A stretch of 64,000 nucleotides of DNA from Glycine soja (GCF_004193775.1 NC_041007.1:23897696-23961695); one strand, 5' to 3'; positions 43,106 through 55,649 are shown, counted from the stretch's first letter. Program-made: numbers and translations. Notes: generated by a model not told the origin, from the sequence alone.

Positions 43106-43185
43106 ATGGGGTGGTCGACAAAAGCGAGGCTCTTGCTCCTACGTATCCTCAATTTGTGATGAGGAACTCAGACCTACGTGGTTCT
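43106..43185 (-). repeat. Gypsy LTR-like fragment
   Basis: Matches 34760-34836 of the Gypsy-A LTR: GTGGTCGACAA, TTGCTCCTACGTAT, CCTCAATTTG.GATGAG and CAGACCTACGT.GTTCTTTT. This suggests that the surrounding sequence, tandem array included, is a diverged LTR, possibly the 3' LTR of Gypsy-C. Confidence 0.6.
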
Positions 43186-44689
43186 TTTAAAAGTGAGACC
43201 AAAATAGTCTCGGTGTTCTTTAACTAAAACGGGAACATGCTTTAGTAAAGAAACAAAACTCCCAATAGATCAGAGCAACATATAATTTTTTTGATGAAAA
43301 ACAATGGGTCTATTGGGGGAGGAGAGTATGCTGATGAAATTTTCTCATAACCATAAATGGGATTATGGATGTTAGCGTTTTGTTTCTAAACGACCATTTA
43401 GAGGAAACACTGGGTCCAACAAAATAGCAGAAAATCACTCAAAGTGTATCAATCTCACACATGTAAGTGTTTTATCCTAATTCCGAACCACAGATATGTC
43501 ATGACTTGATTTTGCAAATCATTTCCTATCAAATTGAAGATTACAGGCGTGATCATGGATCAATAGGACTTTTTCTTGGGCATGGTGTTTTTTGGAGGGG
43601 AATTTGGCTCTGAGTGTTTTGACCTTTTCCTTTTCTGTTTTTGTTTAGTGCGAGGAAAAAAAGTCATCGACGCACAGGATTTTGGTTGGCAATCAAAGGG
43701 AGAGGACCACTTCAAGTTGTGGTTTTCTTTCTTTTCTTGTTTACTTGTGACAATTCTGTATTGTTTAGATATTGTCTGGTCCAAAGACCTTTCTGCATAT
43801 TTCTTTTGTTTTCTTCCAATCTTTGATTAGGAATTTTCTTCTTCTGTTTTCTTCCAATCTTTGATTGAGAACTTTCTTTTTTTTGCTTTCTTTTGAGGGC
43901 AAGGATGAGCATTCTCACCCTGGGTCAAGGTTTATGGTGAGTTGGGATTTTGGCTCAAGGTTTGTAGAACGGCTGGACATGATATATGTCAGAGTGTGAG
44001 TTTGGCCAGTGGTTCAGGGATAAAGGGGATGTCCCACATTATTTCCATGACACACGTGCAACAATGATGATTAGGAAATTTTATGCAAAACTGGTCATGC
44101 ATGCACCTATGTGGACACTCAAGCATCAAGTTTTTATGGTCATGTGACACTAGGGCTCAGGATTCATTTTCCCCTATTTAAGTCAACCCAGTGTTTCCAA
44201 AAACATGTTCTTTTATCAATTTATGCATTCATCCCAGTCCATATTTGGGCGTTCGGGAAAATTTTTATAGCATTCACCCTTCAGGTGTATACACAATTTT
44301 TCAACAAAACCCCTTTGTTTTGATCGGTGACTCTTTTTTAAAGAAAAGTTGGAAGTTATTTTCTTTTCAAAAGCATGTTGGTTTTTTAGCTAACCAATTT
44401 TATTTTTATTTATTCTTCATCTATTAAATTATTATTATTTGTCATCATTTCTTTTCATTCATTTTTTTGAAAAGGTCATGCAGATGAGGGCACACACGGC
44501 CTACCTACGTCCAATCACAAAGCAAACGGAAAAGAATGCAATGGTAAGTCGTAACAAAAATAGTGATAAAATAACTGAGAGCCGTAATGCTAGATCATAC
44601 CGGAAACAGAAACAATAACTGAAAGCAATAATGTTATATGACAAAAAACAATAACTGAAAGCAGTAATGTTAATCACAAAAAGGTGCAG
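43186..44689. other. AT-rich sequence without recognisable genes
   Basis: Contains pyrimidine-rich stretches (43565-43880), a duplicated segment 'ttttcttccaatctttgatt' near 43811 and 43849, and a TATTTAAG-containing stretch at about 44173. It lies between the LTR-like fragment and the 3' ORF of Gypsy-C and is probably LTR or 3' noncoding sequence. I could not define LTR ends. Confidence 0.4.
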
Positions 44690-45945
44690 CGACCTTGGTC
44701 TTGTGGCCCCGCTCCCTCCCAAGAAACCGAGCAGGTCAGTCATATCTTCATCCATATGGGATTCATCCGCCTCACCGGGGGATCCTGCAGGCTCCTCCCC
44801 TGCCTGGGCATCAGGCCAGTCTCTAGGCCATGCGACCTCAGCCCCAAACTGCTCCGGAGTAGGGCATACAAAAGGGGCGGAACCCTGCCCCTATTGACTG
44901 AGGCTGAACCGGTAGAGACACACATGTATCTGCACCTGCCCACGGTGGTTGGCCGCCTATTGGCGAACCAAATGCTGCAGATAACGCTCCATGCCCAATG
45001 GCCCAGTAGGATCGGCCTGCCGAGGTGGTGGCAGTGCGCCTGCGGCTTGATGTGCGTCACCCTGTGCCTGCCTAGGCGTGCAGTACTTCTCGATGAAGGC
45101 TCGGGTGATTGGTGGCCGGATTACCTTACTGGGGGTGACAGAAACTCCGTAGGACTGGTAGAGGCCTGTGATCAGCGCCGGAAATCCCAGGGCCCTGTTG
45201 GACTTATTTGGGTCCAAAGGGTGCCTAGTAGGCACCATACATGCAAACAAATAAGTGGGATCAGCAATCACCTGGCCCACGTGGACGCTCATCCGTGTTA
45301 GGATGGCATACACCAACTGGCACTTAGGCAGAGGGAGGTCGGAGTTGTGATCGCTAGGCAAGACATTGCTGAGCAGCAGTGTCATCCATGTTTGGGTCAA
45401 AGTGGTTATGCTGGTGCGCATGATCCGCACCCGCATGCAGCAGTCCGGGCAAAATCCTGCCCTGGTATGCACAACAGCTAGGCAATGGCTTCCTCATCGA
45501 AATCGTTGGCCCTGCTTCTCCTCTGGCTGAACTCACACTGCTTGCCTTCCTCCAAAATTAGTGGGTCGCCCAGGAACTGGTTGAAGGCATCTGTGTTGAA
45601 GGGAATCCACTGACCCCTTATCCACGAGCGCATGTCCCGAACTCCCTCCTCTGTGGGCCAGGCATTAGCATAGAACTCTAGGACTATCTCAGGGTCAAAC
45701 TTGGCCATGGGAGTCACTAGCGGTGTCCAACGTCTACGAGCTATCTCCTCCTAGAAGTCCGAGTACTCATCTTCCCTGAGCTAGACGCGATTCTCCCTGT
45801 GGAAGGACCACCCCCTGATGGCCTCGAAACGCTGTTGGTGTTCGGCACTCTGGAAACAGTGACTATCAAACTCTGAGGCACCACTGGATCCTTCCCCTGT
45901 GGCGTCTCTTCTAGACCTCTTCGTGGAGAGTTTCTTTGGAGCCAT
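44690..45945 (-). pseudogene. Gypsy-C 3' accessory ORF, broken
   Basis: Begins MAPKKLSTKRS at 45945 and follows the Gypsy-A 3' ORF throughout: FEAIRGWSF, RRRWTPLVTPMAKFDPEIV, FYANAWPTEEGVRDM, RGQWIPFNTDAF and ALGFPALITGLYQS. Stops interrupt it near 45782, 45752 and 45478, and a frame change follows near 45430. The acidic end with DLLGFLGGSG is near 44700. Decay matches that of the rest of Gypsy-C. Confidence 0.78.
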
Positions 45946-46513
45946 TTCCTTAAAGAAACAACAACAATAATAGGTAGGAATTTAAAGGATACTAGGCTGC
46001 CTCCCAGTAGTGCTTCTCGCTTGTCCGGAGCTGGACGTGGGACGACGATCTGTTGATCATGGGCCTGGCCTCCATTCGTGCCCATCCCCAAGTACCTGAA
46101 AGTAGGAAATGATATTGCACAGCAAATCGCGGCCACGTTACCACTTACCTCGATTCGTCTTTGTCTTGGATTTGGCGCGGTATTTGACTATTGCTTAAAA
46201 CGATCATGTCCCTGTCACAAGATAACAAATATGCATGTGTATGCGTATGCATGAGCATTTTCAAATGCAATAATCTTTTAGCAAAAGCTTGTCGGGTTCA
46301 GTTTCAATTCAGTGCTTGGGGCATCCTATGGACTGAGCGAAAAGGCTCAAGTCATTAAATACTATGCATCTTTTAAAGCACAAAGTGAGGATCGAAACCT
46401 CAACCCTACGTTCTTTTAAAAGACTACGATGAGAAAATTTACAGAGGACAAGAATCCCTAGGGGAAACCACAGAAAATAAAACATGCAGCGACTTCCTTA
46501 ATTGCCCCAGATC
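45946..46513. other. Spacer between integrase and 3' ORF of Gypsy-C
   Basis: Matches both ends of the Gypsy-A spacer but lacks the 1.5-kb block with palindrome and TATA. It includes a short TATGCG repeat. No ORF. Confidence 0.6.
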
Positions 46514-49500
46514 TTAAGTGTAGTATCGCTTGACAGCGTCGGAGTTCACGGGCGAGGGTAGTTCCTCGTCATCCATGTTGGCAAGCACAAGGGCCCTTCC
46601 GGAGAAAGCCCTTTTTACGACGAAAGGCCCTTCGTAGTTCGGGGCCCACTTTCCCCTATTGTCTCTCAAGGCTTGGGAGACTTTCTTCAGCACCAAGTCC
46701 CCTTCGCTGAACCTGAGCGAGCATACCTTCTTGTCAAAAGTGTTCTTCACTCGTTTCTGATATAAACGCCTGTGGCTCATGGCGGCCAAACGCTTGCCTT
46801 CTATGAGATTAAGTTGATCGAAACGTGCTTGGACCCACTCTGATTCCTTTAATCCGGACTCCGCCAAGATTCTCAATGACGGGACTTCCACCTTAAACGG
46901 TAGCACAACCTCCATTTCATATACTAATGAGAACGGCGTTGCCCCGGTTGATGTGCGCACTGAGGTTCGGTAACCATGTAGCGCGAATGGGAGCATCTCG
47001 TGCCAATCCTTGTATGACACGATCATCTTCTGGATAATCTTCTTGATATTCTTGTTGGTTGCCTCCACTACTCCGCTCATCTTGGGTCTGTAGGGCGTGG
47101 AATTGTGATGTTGGATCTTAAACTCCTCGCACATTCCCCCATCATCTTGTTATTCAAGTTGGTGCCATTGTCCATGATAATCTTCCTCGGCAAACCATAC
47201 CGACAGATAATCTCCCTCTTAATGAACCTGACCACCACACTCGTGGTGACGCTAGCGTACGATGCAACTTCGACCCACTTAGTGAAGTAATTGATCGCCA
47301 CTAGGATGAAACGGTGTCCGTTCGCAGCTTCGGGCTCTATGGCCCCAATCACATATATTCCCCACATGGAAAATGGCCATGGTGCAGCCAAAACATTCAG
47401 AGGCAAAGGCGGAGCGTTGACATTGTCTGCAAACGTCTGGCATTTGTGACACTTCCTCACATGGAGACAACAATCGCTCTCCATGGTGAGCCAATAGTAG
47501 CCCGCCCTTAAGATCTTCCTAGCCATGGCGTGCCCGTTAACGTGCGTACCAAAAGAGCCCTCATGGACCTCCCCCAGCATGCTCTCAGCTTCCTTAGCAT
47601 TCACGCAGCGGAGCAAAACCATGTCATGGTTTCTCTTGTATAGTATGCTTCCGCTCAAGAAGAAGCCATCTGCCAATCTCCTTAACGTCCTCTTGTCGTT
47701 GTCAAACGCCTCCGGTGGGTACTATTTGCTTTCAACGTACCGCTTGATATCGGAATACCAAGGCTTACTGTCCTGCTCTTCTTCCACCAGACAACAATGT
47801 GCGGGTCTGCCATGACACCTGAACTCAATGTATGGTAGGTCTCCATGTAGTGTCAGCTGGAACATGGACACTAAAGTAGCAAGCGCATCCACCATTTGAT
47901 TTTCCTCTCGGGGAACGTGATGGAAGGAGATCCCAACAAAGAAACCAGCCAATTCCTTGATATAGGCCTAGTAGGGTATTAGCTTGTGGTCTCTAGTCTC
48001 CCATTCCCCTCTAAGCTGGTGAATCACCAATGTCGAGTCTCCGTACACCTTGAGAAGCTTGACGTTGAAGTCAATTGCTGCCTGGACGCCCAGAGCGCAT
48101 GCTTCGTATTCAGCCATGTTATTGGTGCAGTCGAACCCCAGCCTGGCTGTGAAAGGTATACATTGATTGTCTGGAGAGACCAATGCTGCCCCAATGCCAT
48201 GGCCTAGAACATTTGACGCTCCATCAAACCACACGATCCACTTGTCCCTGTCCTCGTCTAGTTTTTCCTCAAACAAGGCCATGATGTCCTCATCCGGGAA
48301 CTCGGGATGCATGGGTTGATAGTCATTGAGAGGCTGTTGAGCCAAATAATCCACCAAGGTGCTTCCCTTTATCGCCTTTTGGGTGACATAGACTATATCA
48401 AACTCGGATAGCAAAACCTGCCACCGGGCGATCCGCCCTGTGAGGGCAGGCTTCTTAAAGATGTACTTGACCGGGTCCATTTTGGATATCAGCCAGGTGG
48501 TATGGCTCAGCATGTACTGTCTTAGACGATGGGATGCCCAGACTAAAGCACAACACGTCATTTCCCACAGGGAGTAGTTTATCTCACAGGCCGTGAACTT
48601 CTTACTCAAGTAGTAGACGACGCGCTCTCTTTTCCCGGACTCGTCATGTTGCCCCAGCATACACCCCATTGACTCGGCCGAAATTGTCATATACAACATG
48701 AGAGGTCTTCCAGGCACCGACGGAATAAGCACGTGAGGGTTCATGAGGCACTGTTTGATCCTTCCAAACGCCTCTTGACAGTTCTCATTCCAGCGGATGG
48801 ATTGGTTCTTGCCTAAGAGCTTGAACAACGGCTCACAGATAGTGGTGAGCTGTGATATGAATCTGGCAATGTAGTTCAAATGCCCCAGGAAACCTCGGAC
48901 CTGCTTCTCGGTACGTGGTTCTGGCATTTCAAGGATGGCTTTCACCTTTTTGGGGTCCACCTCTATCCCTTTCCGGCTTACGATGAAACCCAGTAATTTT
49001 CCTGACTTGACCCTGAAGGTGCACTTAGCGGGGTTCAACCTCAACCGATACTTCCTAAGCCTTTCGAACAACTTCCGCAAGTTGATAAGGTGTTCCTCCT
49101 CGATTTTAGACTTGGCGATCATGTCGTCTACATAGACCTCGATTTCTCGGTGCATCATATCGTGGAACAAAGCTACCATAGCCCATTGATAGGTTGCCCC
49201 AGCGTTCTTGAGCCCAAAGGACATCACTTTATAACAGAACGTCCCCCACAGGGTGACGAAGGTAGTCTTTTCCATATCCTCTAGCGCCATTTTTATCTGA
49301 TTGTAACCAGAGAACCCATCCATGAAGGAAAACAGAGCGAAATTGGTCGTATTATCCACGAGGACATCGATGTGCGGCAGAGGGAAATTGTCCTTGGGAC
49401 TAGCTCGATTTAAGTCCCGATAATCCACACACATTCGTACTTTCCCATCCTTCTTAGGAACTGGCACAATGTTGGCCACCCATTCCGAGTACCAAGCGAC

Positions 49501-49960
49501 AGCTAGAAAGCCAACGTCAAATTGTTTCTTTACCTCTTCTTTTATTTTCAGGGACGTCTCAGGCTTCATCCTCCTCAGCTTTTGTTTTACCAGGGAACAC
49601 TCAGGATTTAGAGGTAATCTGTGTTGTACGATGTCAAAACTCAAACCGGGCATATCTTGGTACGACCAGGCAAAGATGTCTTGGTAGCTTTTCAGTAGGG
49701 CCATTAATTCTTCATGGACGGGTGCAGTCATACCCATGCCTATCTTTACTTCCTTTTTCCCACTGCCGGTTCCTAAGTCTACGAGTTTCGTCTCTTCTTG
49801 ATGAGGCCTCATCTCTCATTTGTCCTAAGCGATTATACTCTCCAGCTCTGGGGGAAGCCCCAAATCCTCGTCCTCTTCACTCTCCATCCGATCCGCTACT
49901 TGCTCGAAATTGACGGCCGGGTCCCGGGTATTAGTACCTTTGAGGGACTCATCGTCGTAT
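46514..49960 (-). pseudogene. Gypsy-C pol exon 2: RT, RNase H, second RNase H, integrase, broken
   Basis: Colinear with 3702-7149 and highly similar. RT keeps YVDD and RNase H keeps WFDGAS. In-frame stops at 47968-47970 (LIPY*AY, in the second RNase H) and 47722-47724 (before integrase), and a one-base frameshift near 47135 inside the integrase core (after NNKMMGE), disable it. Further stops lie upstream near 49815-49830. The chain starts at the conserved splice acceptor. Confidence 0.88.
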
Positions 49961-50139
49961 CTGGCGTTTTAAGCGTAAAGAAATAAACATGCAAATGAAT
50001 GAGAATGGGTAGAGGCGTAGGAACAAATGAAGAAAGATCTTTATATTATAACTTCAAGAACAAAAGACATAATGCCTTAACAAAAGGAAACTCTAAAGCC
50101 TAGGCCAAACCATAGAGTTTTAAAGCTACAAAAGGTTAC
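49961..50139 (-). other. Intron of Gypsy-C between protease and RT exons
   Basis: Donor AT|GTAACC at 50140/50139 and acceptor CCAG|ATACGACGAT at 49961/49960, 179 nt, the same length and frame as in Gypsy-A (7150-7328). Confidence 0.75.
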
Positions 50140-51600
50140 ATTAAGCTCGTCGTGCAAATGCCTGGGCATTCCTCCACTCGCCAATTTCCTAGTCGGAAAC
50201 CGGGAGGACATAGCCGTACCAAATCCGATCTCCTCGGGGAGTCATCCTCGCATATCGCAGCGACTTGGCCTTCGTGTCTTAAACTCGCACTTATAAAGCT
50301 TCTATTGATGTGGCAGGGTGGGGCCTCTTTGGCTTGTTCTCCCAACCGCGGGCCTTGGCCTTTGTTCTTCTTTTCTGAGATATTTTTCCTTATGTCAGCT
50401 TACGTAGGTTTATAGCCTAACCCAAACTTCGCGTTGTTTCCTCTGGTGCTTACCAGGCTAGTTCTGCCACCGTTGTTCTTGCCCAAACCCATTCCGGGCT
50501 CGTAGCCGTACCCCAACATCACCCGGGCCACCATCATTGTCGTATCAGACAGGCGAGGCTGCCCAAAGTGGGAATCTACGGAGGCAATGCTTACTACCTC
50601 AAAAGATTGGAAAGTCGTTTCCAACGACTCCTCCGCGGATTCCACATATGGCATAGAGGAAGGGCAACTTACCAGGACGTCTTCCTCACCCGATACTATG
50701 ACCAAATGTCCCTCCACTACGAACTTCAGCTTTTGGTGGAGTGTAGAGGGGACAACTCCCACTGAGTGGATCCACGGGCGCCCCAAAAGACAGCTGTAAG
50801 CTAGGTTAATATCCATCACTTGGAATATAACCTGGCAGGTATGAGGCCCTATTTGTACGGGGAGGTCGATCTCTCCCCTCACCTCTCGACGGCTGCCGTC
50901 GAAGGCATGGACCACTATAGAACTTGGCCTTAGATGGGAAGCGTTAAATGTCAATTTCTCCAATGTGCTTTTGGGCATCACGTTCAAACTGGAGCCGTTG
51001 TTGATTAGTACTTTGGCCGTGACATGTTCCATGCATTTGACTGACACATGTAAAGCCCTGTTATGTCCTCTCCCCTCGGCAGAGATTTCCTCTTCAGCGA
51101 AGGTGAGGTAGTTGTTGGCGGTGATGTTATTGACGAGTCCCCCAAAGCCTTCTACGGAGATGTCTTGGGCTACATGAGCTTCATTTAAGACTTTTACCAG
51201 CAAAGCTCGATGAGGCTCAGAGCTCATGAGCAGTTCCAAAAGAGAGACTCTAGCCGGGGTTTTGTTGAGTTGCTCAATTAATTTGAACTCGCTTTGTTGA
51301 ATAATGCGGAGGAACTCGCCGGCCTCCTCGAGCGATACCTCTTTCTTGTCACAGCTCTCTCTTCCCTCGGAAAGACCTTTCATCGGAACATCCTCGTCCA
51401 GAGCGGGGATCACTTTGACATTTTGTCCTTCCGTCATCCTTGCCTTCCCTTTAGCATTTGCGGGCTGCGTCAGTAGGTCAGAGGGTGCGAATACGCGACC
51501 GCTGCGGGTTATGCCGCTCAGCCCCGTGATATTGATTACTTTGGTTGATAGCGAGCTGATGTCGGTAGCTCCTTCCTTCCTATCGCTCGAAGGCGCGTAC
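50140..51600 (-). pseudogene. Gypsy-C protease and G-patch-like segment, broken
   Basis: Downstream half of the gag-protease frame, cut from gag by the solo LTR. Protease has NNGSS in place of DNGSS (first Asp lost) and LLGRPWIH. Then come MPYVESAEE and GYGYEPGMGLGKNNGG (clear G-patch form). After YKPT a stop interrupts the frame (50400), and it resumes at about 50345 to the intron donor. Confidence 0.82.
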
Positions 51601-51890
51601 TGCTGGATCGAGTGGCCTCAGAATAATTAAGAAGAGGGGTTGAATTAATTATTCCTAAACCTTTACTAATTAAAAAATTACTCTTCTAAGGCTTTTACTA
51701 AATTATTAAGAGAATGAGGAGTAGAAGAGGAACTTAACAGAATGTAAAAGCGGAAATTAAATGCACAGCAGAAAGTAAAAGAGTAGGGAAGAAGGAGACA
51801 AACACACAAGAGTTTTTATACTGGTTCGGCAACAACCTGTGCCTACATCCAGTCCCCAAGTGACCTGCGGTCCTTGAGATTTCTTTCAAC

Positions 51891-52075
51891 CTTGTAAAAA
51901 TCCTTTTACAAGCAAAGATTCACAAGGGATGTACCCTCCCTTGTTCTCTTTGAACCTAGTGGATGTACCCTCCACTAGAACTGATCCACAAGAGATGTAC
52001 CCTCTCTTGTTCTCAGTCAACAACCCAAGTAGATTTACCCTCTACTTGTACCACAAAGGATGTACCTTCCAATGT
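51891..52075. other. Cluster of hairpins with shared loop in the solo LTR leader
   Basis: After a CTTGTAAAA/TTTTACAAG hairpin (51891-51912) come four perfect 8-bp stems, each with a 7-nt loop: ACAAGGGA (51922-51944), CTAGTGGA (51956-51978), ACAAGAGA (51988-52010) with loop TGTACCC, and CAAGTAGA (52026-52048) with loop TTTACCC. A fifth (52052-52074) has two mismatches. Stems differ in sequence but always pair. In element orientation this lies downstream of the TATA box, in the transcribed leader. Confidence 0.85.
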
Positions 52076-52087
52076 GTTAAGACAAAG

Positions 52088-52350
52088 ATCACAGGCGGTT
52101 AAACCTTTGATACTTTGTGACTGGGGATACAAAAGAATTCTCAGGCGGTTAGTCCTTTGAACACTTTTGTATTAGGGAAAGGGAAGAATCAAAAGAATTC
52201 TCAGACTGTGTCGTTTTGAATTCTTTAACAAAGGAGGAGGGAGACACAAAGGAATTCAGGCGGTTAGTCCTTTGTTCTTTTGGAAAAGGGAGAAGAGAGA
52301 CACAAAAAGAATTCAGGCGGTTAGTCCTTGGCGAATTCTTTTTGGCAAAG
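52088..52350. repeat. AGGCGGTTA direct repeats within inverted repeats
   Basis: AGGCGGTTA occurs near 52093, 52143, 52257 and 52315, mostly followed by GTCCTTTG. At least two copies lie in stems: CAAAGGA...TCCTTTG (about 52247-52275) and CAAAAAGAATTC...GAATTCTTTTTG (about 52302-52345). Confidence 0.75.
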
Positions 52351-52969
52351 GGAGAAGAGAATGAAAAGATGAATAGCACAAGTTTTCAAGGTTTAGAAAA
52401 ACCAAAAAACTTTTGGCACAAAGAAGAAGAAGAATTTCAAAGAGATTCAAGGCTTGTAAAAGATTGATTGAATAAGTGTAAAAGTGTATTGAAAAGCAAA
52501 TCAAAGCCTTGCATTTATAGACTCTTCATGTCTGGCCAAGAGGACCATTTAGAAGAGTTATAACTTTTAGAAAAACTTAAAACCAATTTGAAAAAGTCAA
52601 AAACCTTTTGAAGAGTTACATCTTTTGATTTATTCAGAAACAGTCACTGGTAATCGATTACCAAATAAGTGTAATCGATTACACAAAGCTTTTATGTGAA
52701 AGGATGTGACTCTTCACATTTGAATTTGAATTTCAACATCCAAAGGCACTGGTAATCGATTACCAAAATATTGTAATCGATTACAACTTTTTGAAATTAA
52801 TTGGATCGTTGTAAATTCAATTTGAAAAATTTTTCAAAACAACTTTACTACTGGTAATCGATTACAACAATCTGGTAATCGATTACCAGAGAGTAAAAAC
52901 TCTTTGGTAAACATGTTTTGAGAAAAATCATGTGCTACTCAATTTTTGAGAAAAACTTTTCATACTTAT

Positions 52970-53150
52970 CTTGATTAAGCCTTTTCTTGATTCTTGAATC
53001 TTGATCTTGATTCTTGAGATCTTGAACCTTGAATCTTGATTCTTGATTCTTAAACTTTCTTCTTGAGTCTTGAATTCTTCTTGATTCTTATCTTGAACTC
53101 TTGAATTGTTCTTGATTTACTTGAGTTGTTCTTTGATTGATCTTTGAGCT
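52970..53150. repeat. Degenerate CTTGAATC/TTGATTC repeats in the solo LTR
   Basis: Low-complexity run of CTTGATTCTTGAATCTTG-type words in the U3 end of the LTR. Confidence 0.8.
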
Positions 53151-53237
53151 TTTTGTCAGCATCTTTTGTTTTCATCATTGTTATCATCAAAACACCTTTG
53201 AATCACCTTTGATTCACCATGAAGCTTTGCTTCTACA

Positions 53238-55432
53238 TGTACCTCCACGGAACTACGTGGCTGTTCTTGTATGGAAATGGAATGGGTCTAACTACCGAGG
53301 GGTGTCGGGGCTTTTGGGGAGCTCTGTCCCTGGTGAAATGTATTACCAAAGGTTTAGGCTTTCTAGGACCTTCCTTATCTGTGGATTGCATGCATAGATG
53401 TGGTTCTTCATCCCTTTTATCGCTGACTTCCAGCCGGCCTTGGTCTATCATTTGTTGCAACAGGTCTCCTACCGCTAAACATGCTTCCATGCTATGTGGC
53501 GCGCCGGGATGCATCAAACAAAAACCCTTCTCGTGCCCACCGCAGGGAATCACGCCCCCTCTTTTGGAGGGCCTCATAGATAAACCTTATGGGGGTCGTT
53601 ACGTCCTTCAAATGTTTGGACCTGCACAGCCTACTCGCCTCGATGGCATTAACAGCTCCCCCTCCATGATTGGCAAGCGGGTTTGTCTTTACGTTGGGCC
53701 GGTCCTCTTGAAATGTCAGCCATCCGGCTTCTATTAAACTTTGGACTTTGCATTTGAGGGCCACGCACTGTTTGGTTGAGTGGCCCGGGGTTTTCCCATG
53801 GTATGTGCAGATTGCGTTAGGGTTATACCACCTTGGGAAAGGAGGCTGGAAGATCTTTCCGAGAGATATCACAGCCATCTGGTTGGCGATGAGGGATGGC
53901 AAGAGGTCTTCGTACGTCATCAGGATCGGGGCGAATTCTTGAGTTGGCCTTGGGGGAAAGTTCCTTGCCGCGTTGGAACCGACGCCAAGGTGGGCATTGC
54001 AGGCCGGGTGAGTCAGGGCTGGAGCTGGAGCTGGAGCTTGGGGGGCCTGCCTCTGGACGGGCGCGGGCGCCCTCGATTGTACGAGCGCTGAGTTGGAGGA
54101 GTCCCCGGTGCGAGCTGAGAAGCTCGAGTGATGTTGCGCATATTGGTGGGTACCGTGGGAGATCTACGGCAGCTTGACCCATGCAGGCATTGAAGTGACG
54201 ACATGGGTATCTCCTTCCTTCCTCTTTGCCCTAGTTGCTCTGATCCTCCTACCATTGGTACCTGTGGAGGAGACGTAATCGAACTTCCCTCTCTTCTAGC
54301 CCACCTCGATCCTTTCCCCGGCGAATACCAAGTCTGAGAAGCAGGAGGGCATGTAGCCCACTAATTTCTCATAGTAAAACACAGGCAAGGTATCTACCAT
54401 TATGGTAACCATCTCCCTCTCGACCATGGGAGGGCTACTTGCACTACCAGGTCCCTCCAACGCTGAGCGTATTCTTTAAAGGACTCGCTTTCCCGTTTAA
54501 CCATGTTCTACAGCTGAGTCTGGTTGGGAGCCATGTCAGAGTTGTACTTATACTGCCTAAGGAAGGCGGTAATCAAATCCATCCAAGCGGGAAGCTTCTA
54601 GATTAGTGTACTAGATGACCGCTGCCCCAGCCAAGCTATCTTGAAAGAAATGCATCAACAACTTCTCGTCCCTGGAATACGCACCCATCTTGCGACAATA
54701 CATTTTGAGATGATTCTTAGGACAAGTCGTCCCTTTGTACCTATCGAAATCAGGTACCTTGAATTTTGGAGGGATGACGACGTCCGGCACTAAGCAAAGT
54801 TCAGTCATGTCCACGAGCGGATAATCGCCAAAGCCTTCAATAGCCCTCAATCTCTCTTTGATGAGATCGAGTTTCCCCTTTTTCTTTGCTGCCAGGGGTG
54901 GCCCTCCTGCGGACAAAAATATTGGCTGTGTTGGGTGGTTTTGAGGTTCTCCCGTGAGGTTGGGCTGAGGTAGCGCATTGGGTGTTGACCCCTCGGCGGG
55001 GAACGGGGAGTAGGAATCGATGTCTCCCTAAGCATGTTCTCGACGATCCTCGTGGACCTCGTCCGGCTGTCGAGGAGGCTCCCCTTCAAGGATGGGGGGA
55101 GGGACATGACCCGCGTCGTCACGTATGACTGGTGGTGTGTAATTAGGTGGTACTCCGTAGGGGTAAGCTACTCGGTTGTACCCCGGATGGGGGTTGCTGA
55201 TGTGCCCCAGTGTGCTTCTTTCTCGTCCTACCACGTTTGGGATAGGGTGGTGCGCGATAGCTGGGAGAGTTGGGTCTTCTTCGGTAGCCGAATTAACAGT
55301 GGCGGCGGAGGCCGCGTTATTCTCCATTAGTTGTCTCATTCCTAGCATGGCATCCATCATGGAAGCCATTTGCTCTTTCAAAGCCAACATGTCGGCTTTT
55401 ATCTGTTCCTGTACTTCCTCTTGGTCACCCAT
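53238..55432 (-). pseudogene. Gypsy-C gag, broken
   Basis: ATG at 55432 (MGDQEEVQEQ). The gag core (YKGTTCPKNHLKMYCRKMGA) and both CHHC knuckles (CTYHGKTPGHSTKQC and CLMHPGAPHSMEAC) are recognisable. Stops or frameshifts lie near 55028, 54611, 54300, 53920 and 53570. A small deletion removed part of SRIHTWKD near 54590. It continues to protease beyond the solo LTR. Confidence 0.82.
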
Positions 55433-55649
55433 CGTCCTAGATTTGGATCTGGTGCGATAGGGATGCCTTGGGGCGCGCTTAGTTATGGCATTTTTTCAAA
55501 CGTTAGGAGTACGTAAAAATGAATGTATGCTAGAGATGAAAATGTGGGAGTGATTTGATTCGCACTGATTTTGGAGTAAAATCACGGGACAAACTCATTT
55601 TATTCAGAAAGTTATAACTAGTCAAGATCTGAGTGACAATACAAAATTC

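Larger units (their letters stand above)
51601..53237 (-). repeat. Solo copia LTR inside Gypsy-C gag-protease
   Basis: 1637 bp beginning TGCTGGATCG and ending CTTCTACA, flanked by CGTAC (51596-51600) and TGTAC (53238-53242), a 5-bp target duplication with one change. It is related to the Copia-1 and Copia-2 LTRs: same ends, GTAATCGATTAC palindromes (about 52650-52890), a TATA box (minus, 52514-52519) and leader hairpins. No internal region remains, so LTR-LTR recombination removed it. Its U3 has degenerate TTGATTC-type repeats (52970-53150). Confidence 0.88.

Noticed and set aside
43560..43920. Small lysine-rich or hydrophobic ORFs
   Set aside because: They come from pyrimidine-rich repeats and overlap on both strands without conservation.
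44165..44230. Plus-strand promoter with TATTTAAG
   Set aside because: No ORF or transcript start can be tied to it, and the stretch is AT-rich.
45741..46136. 131-codon minus-strand ORF upstream of the Gypsy-C 3' ORF
   Set aside because: It is a frame shadow; the homologous protein reads in a different frame from 45945.
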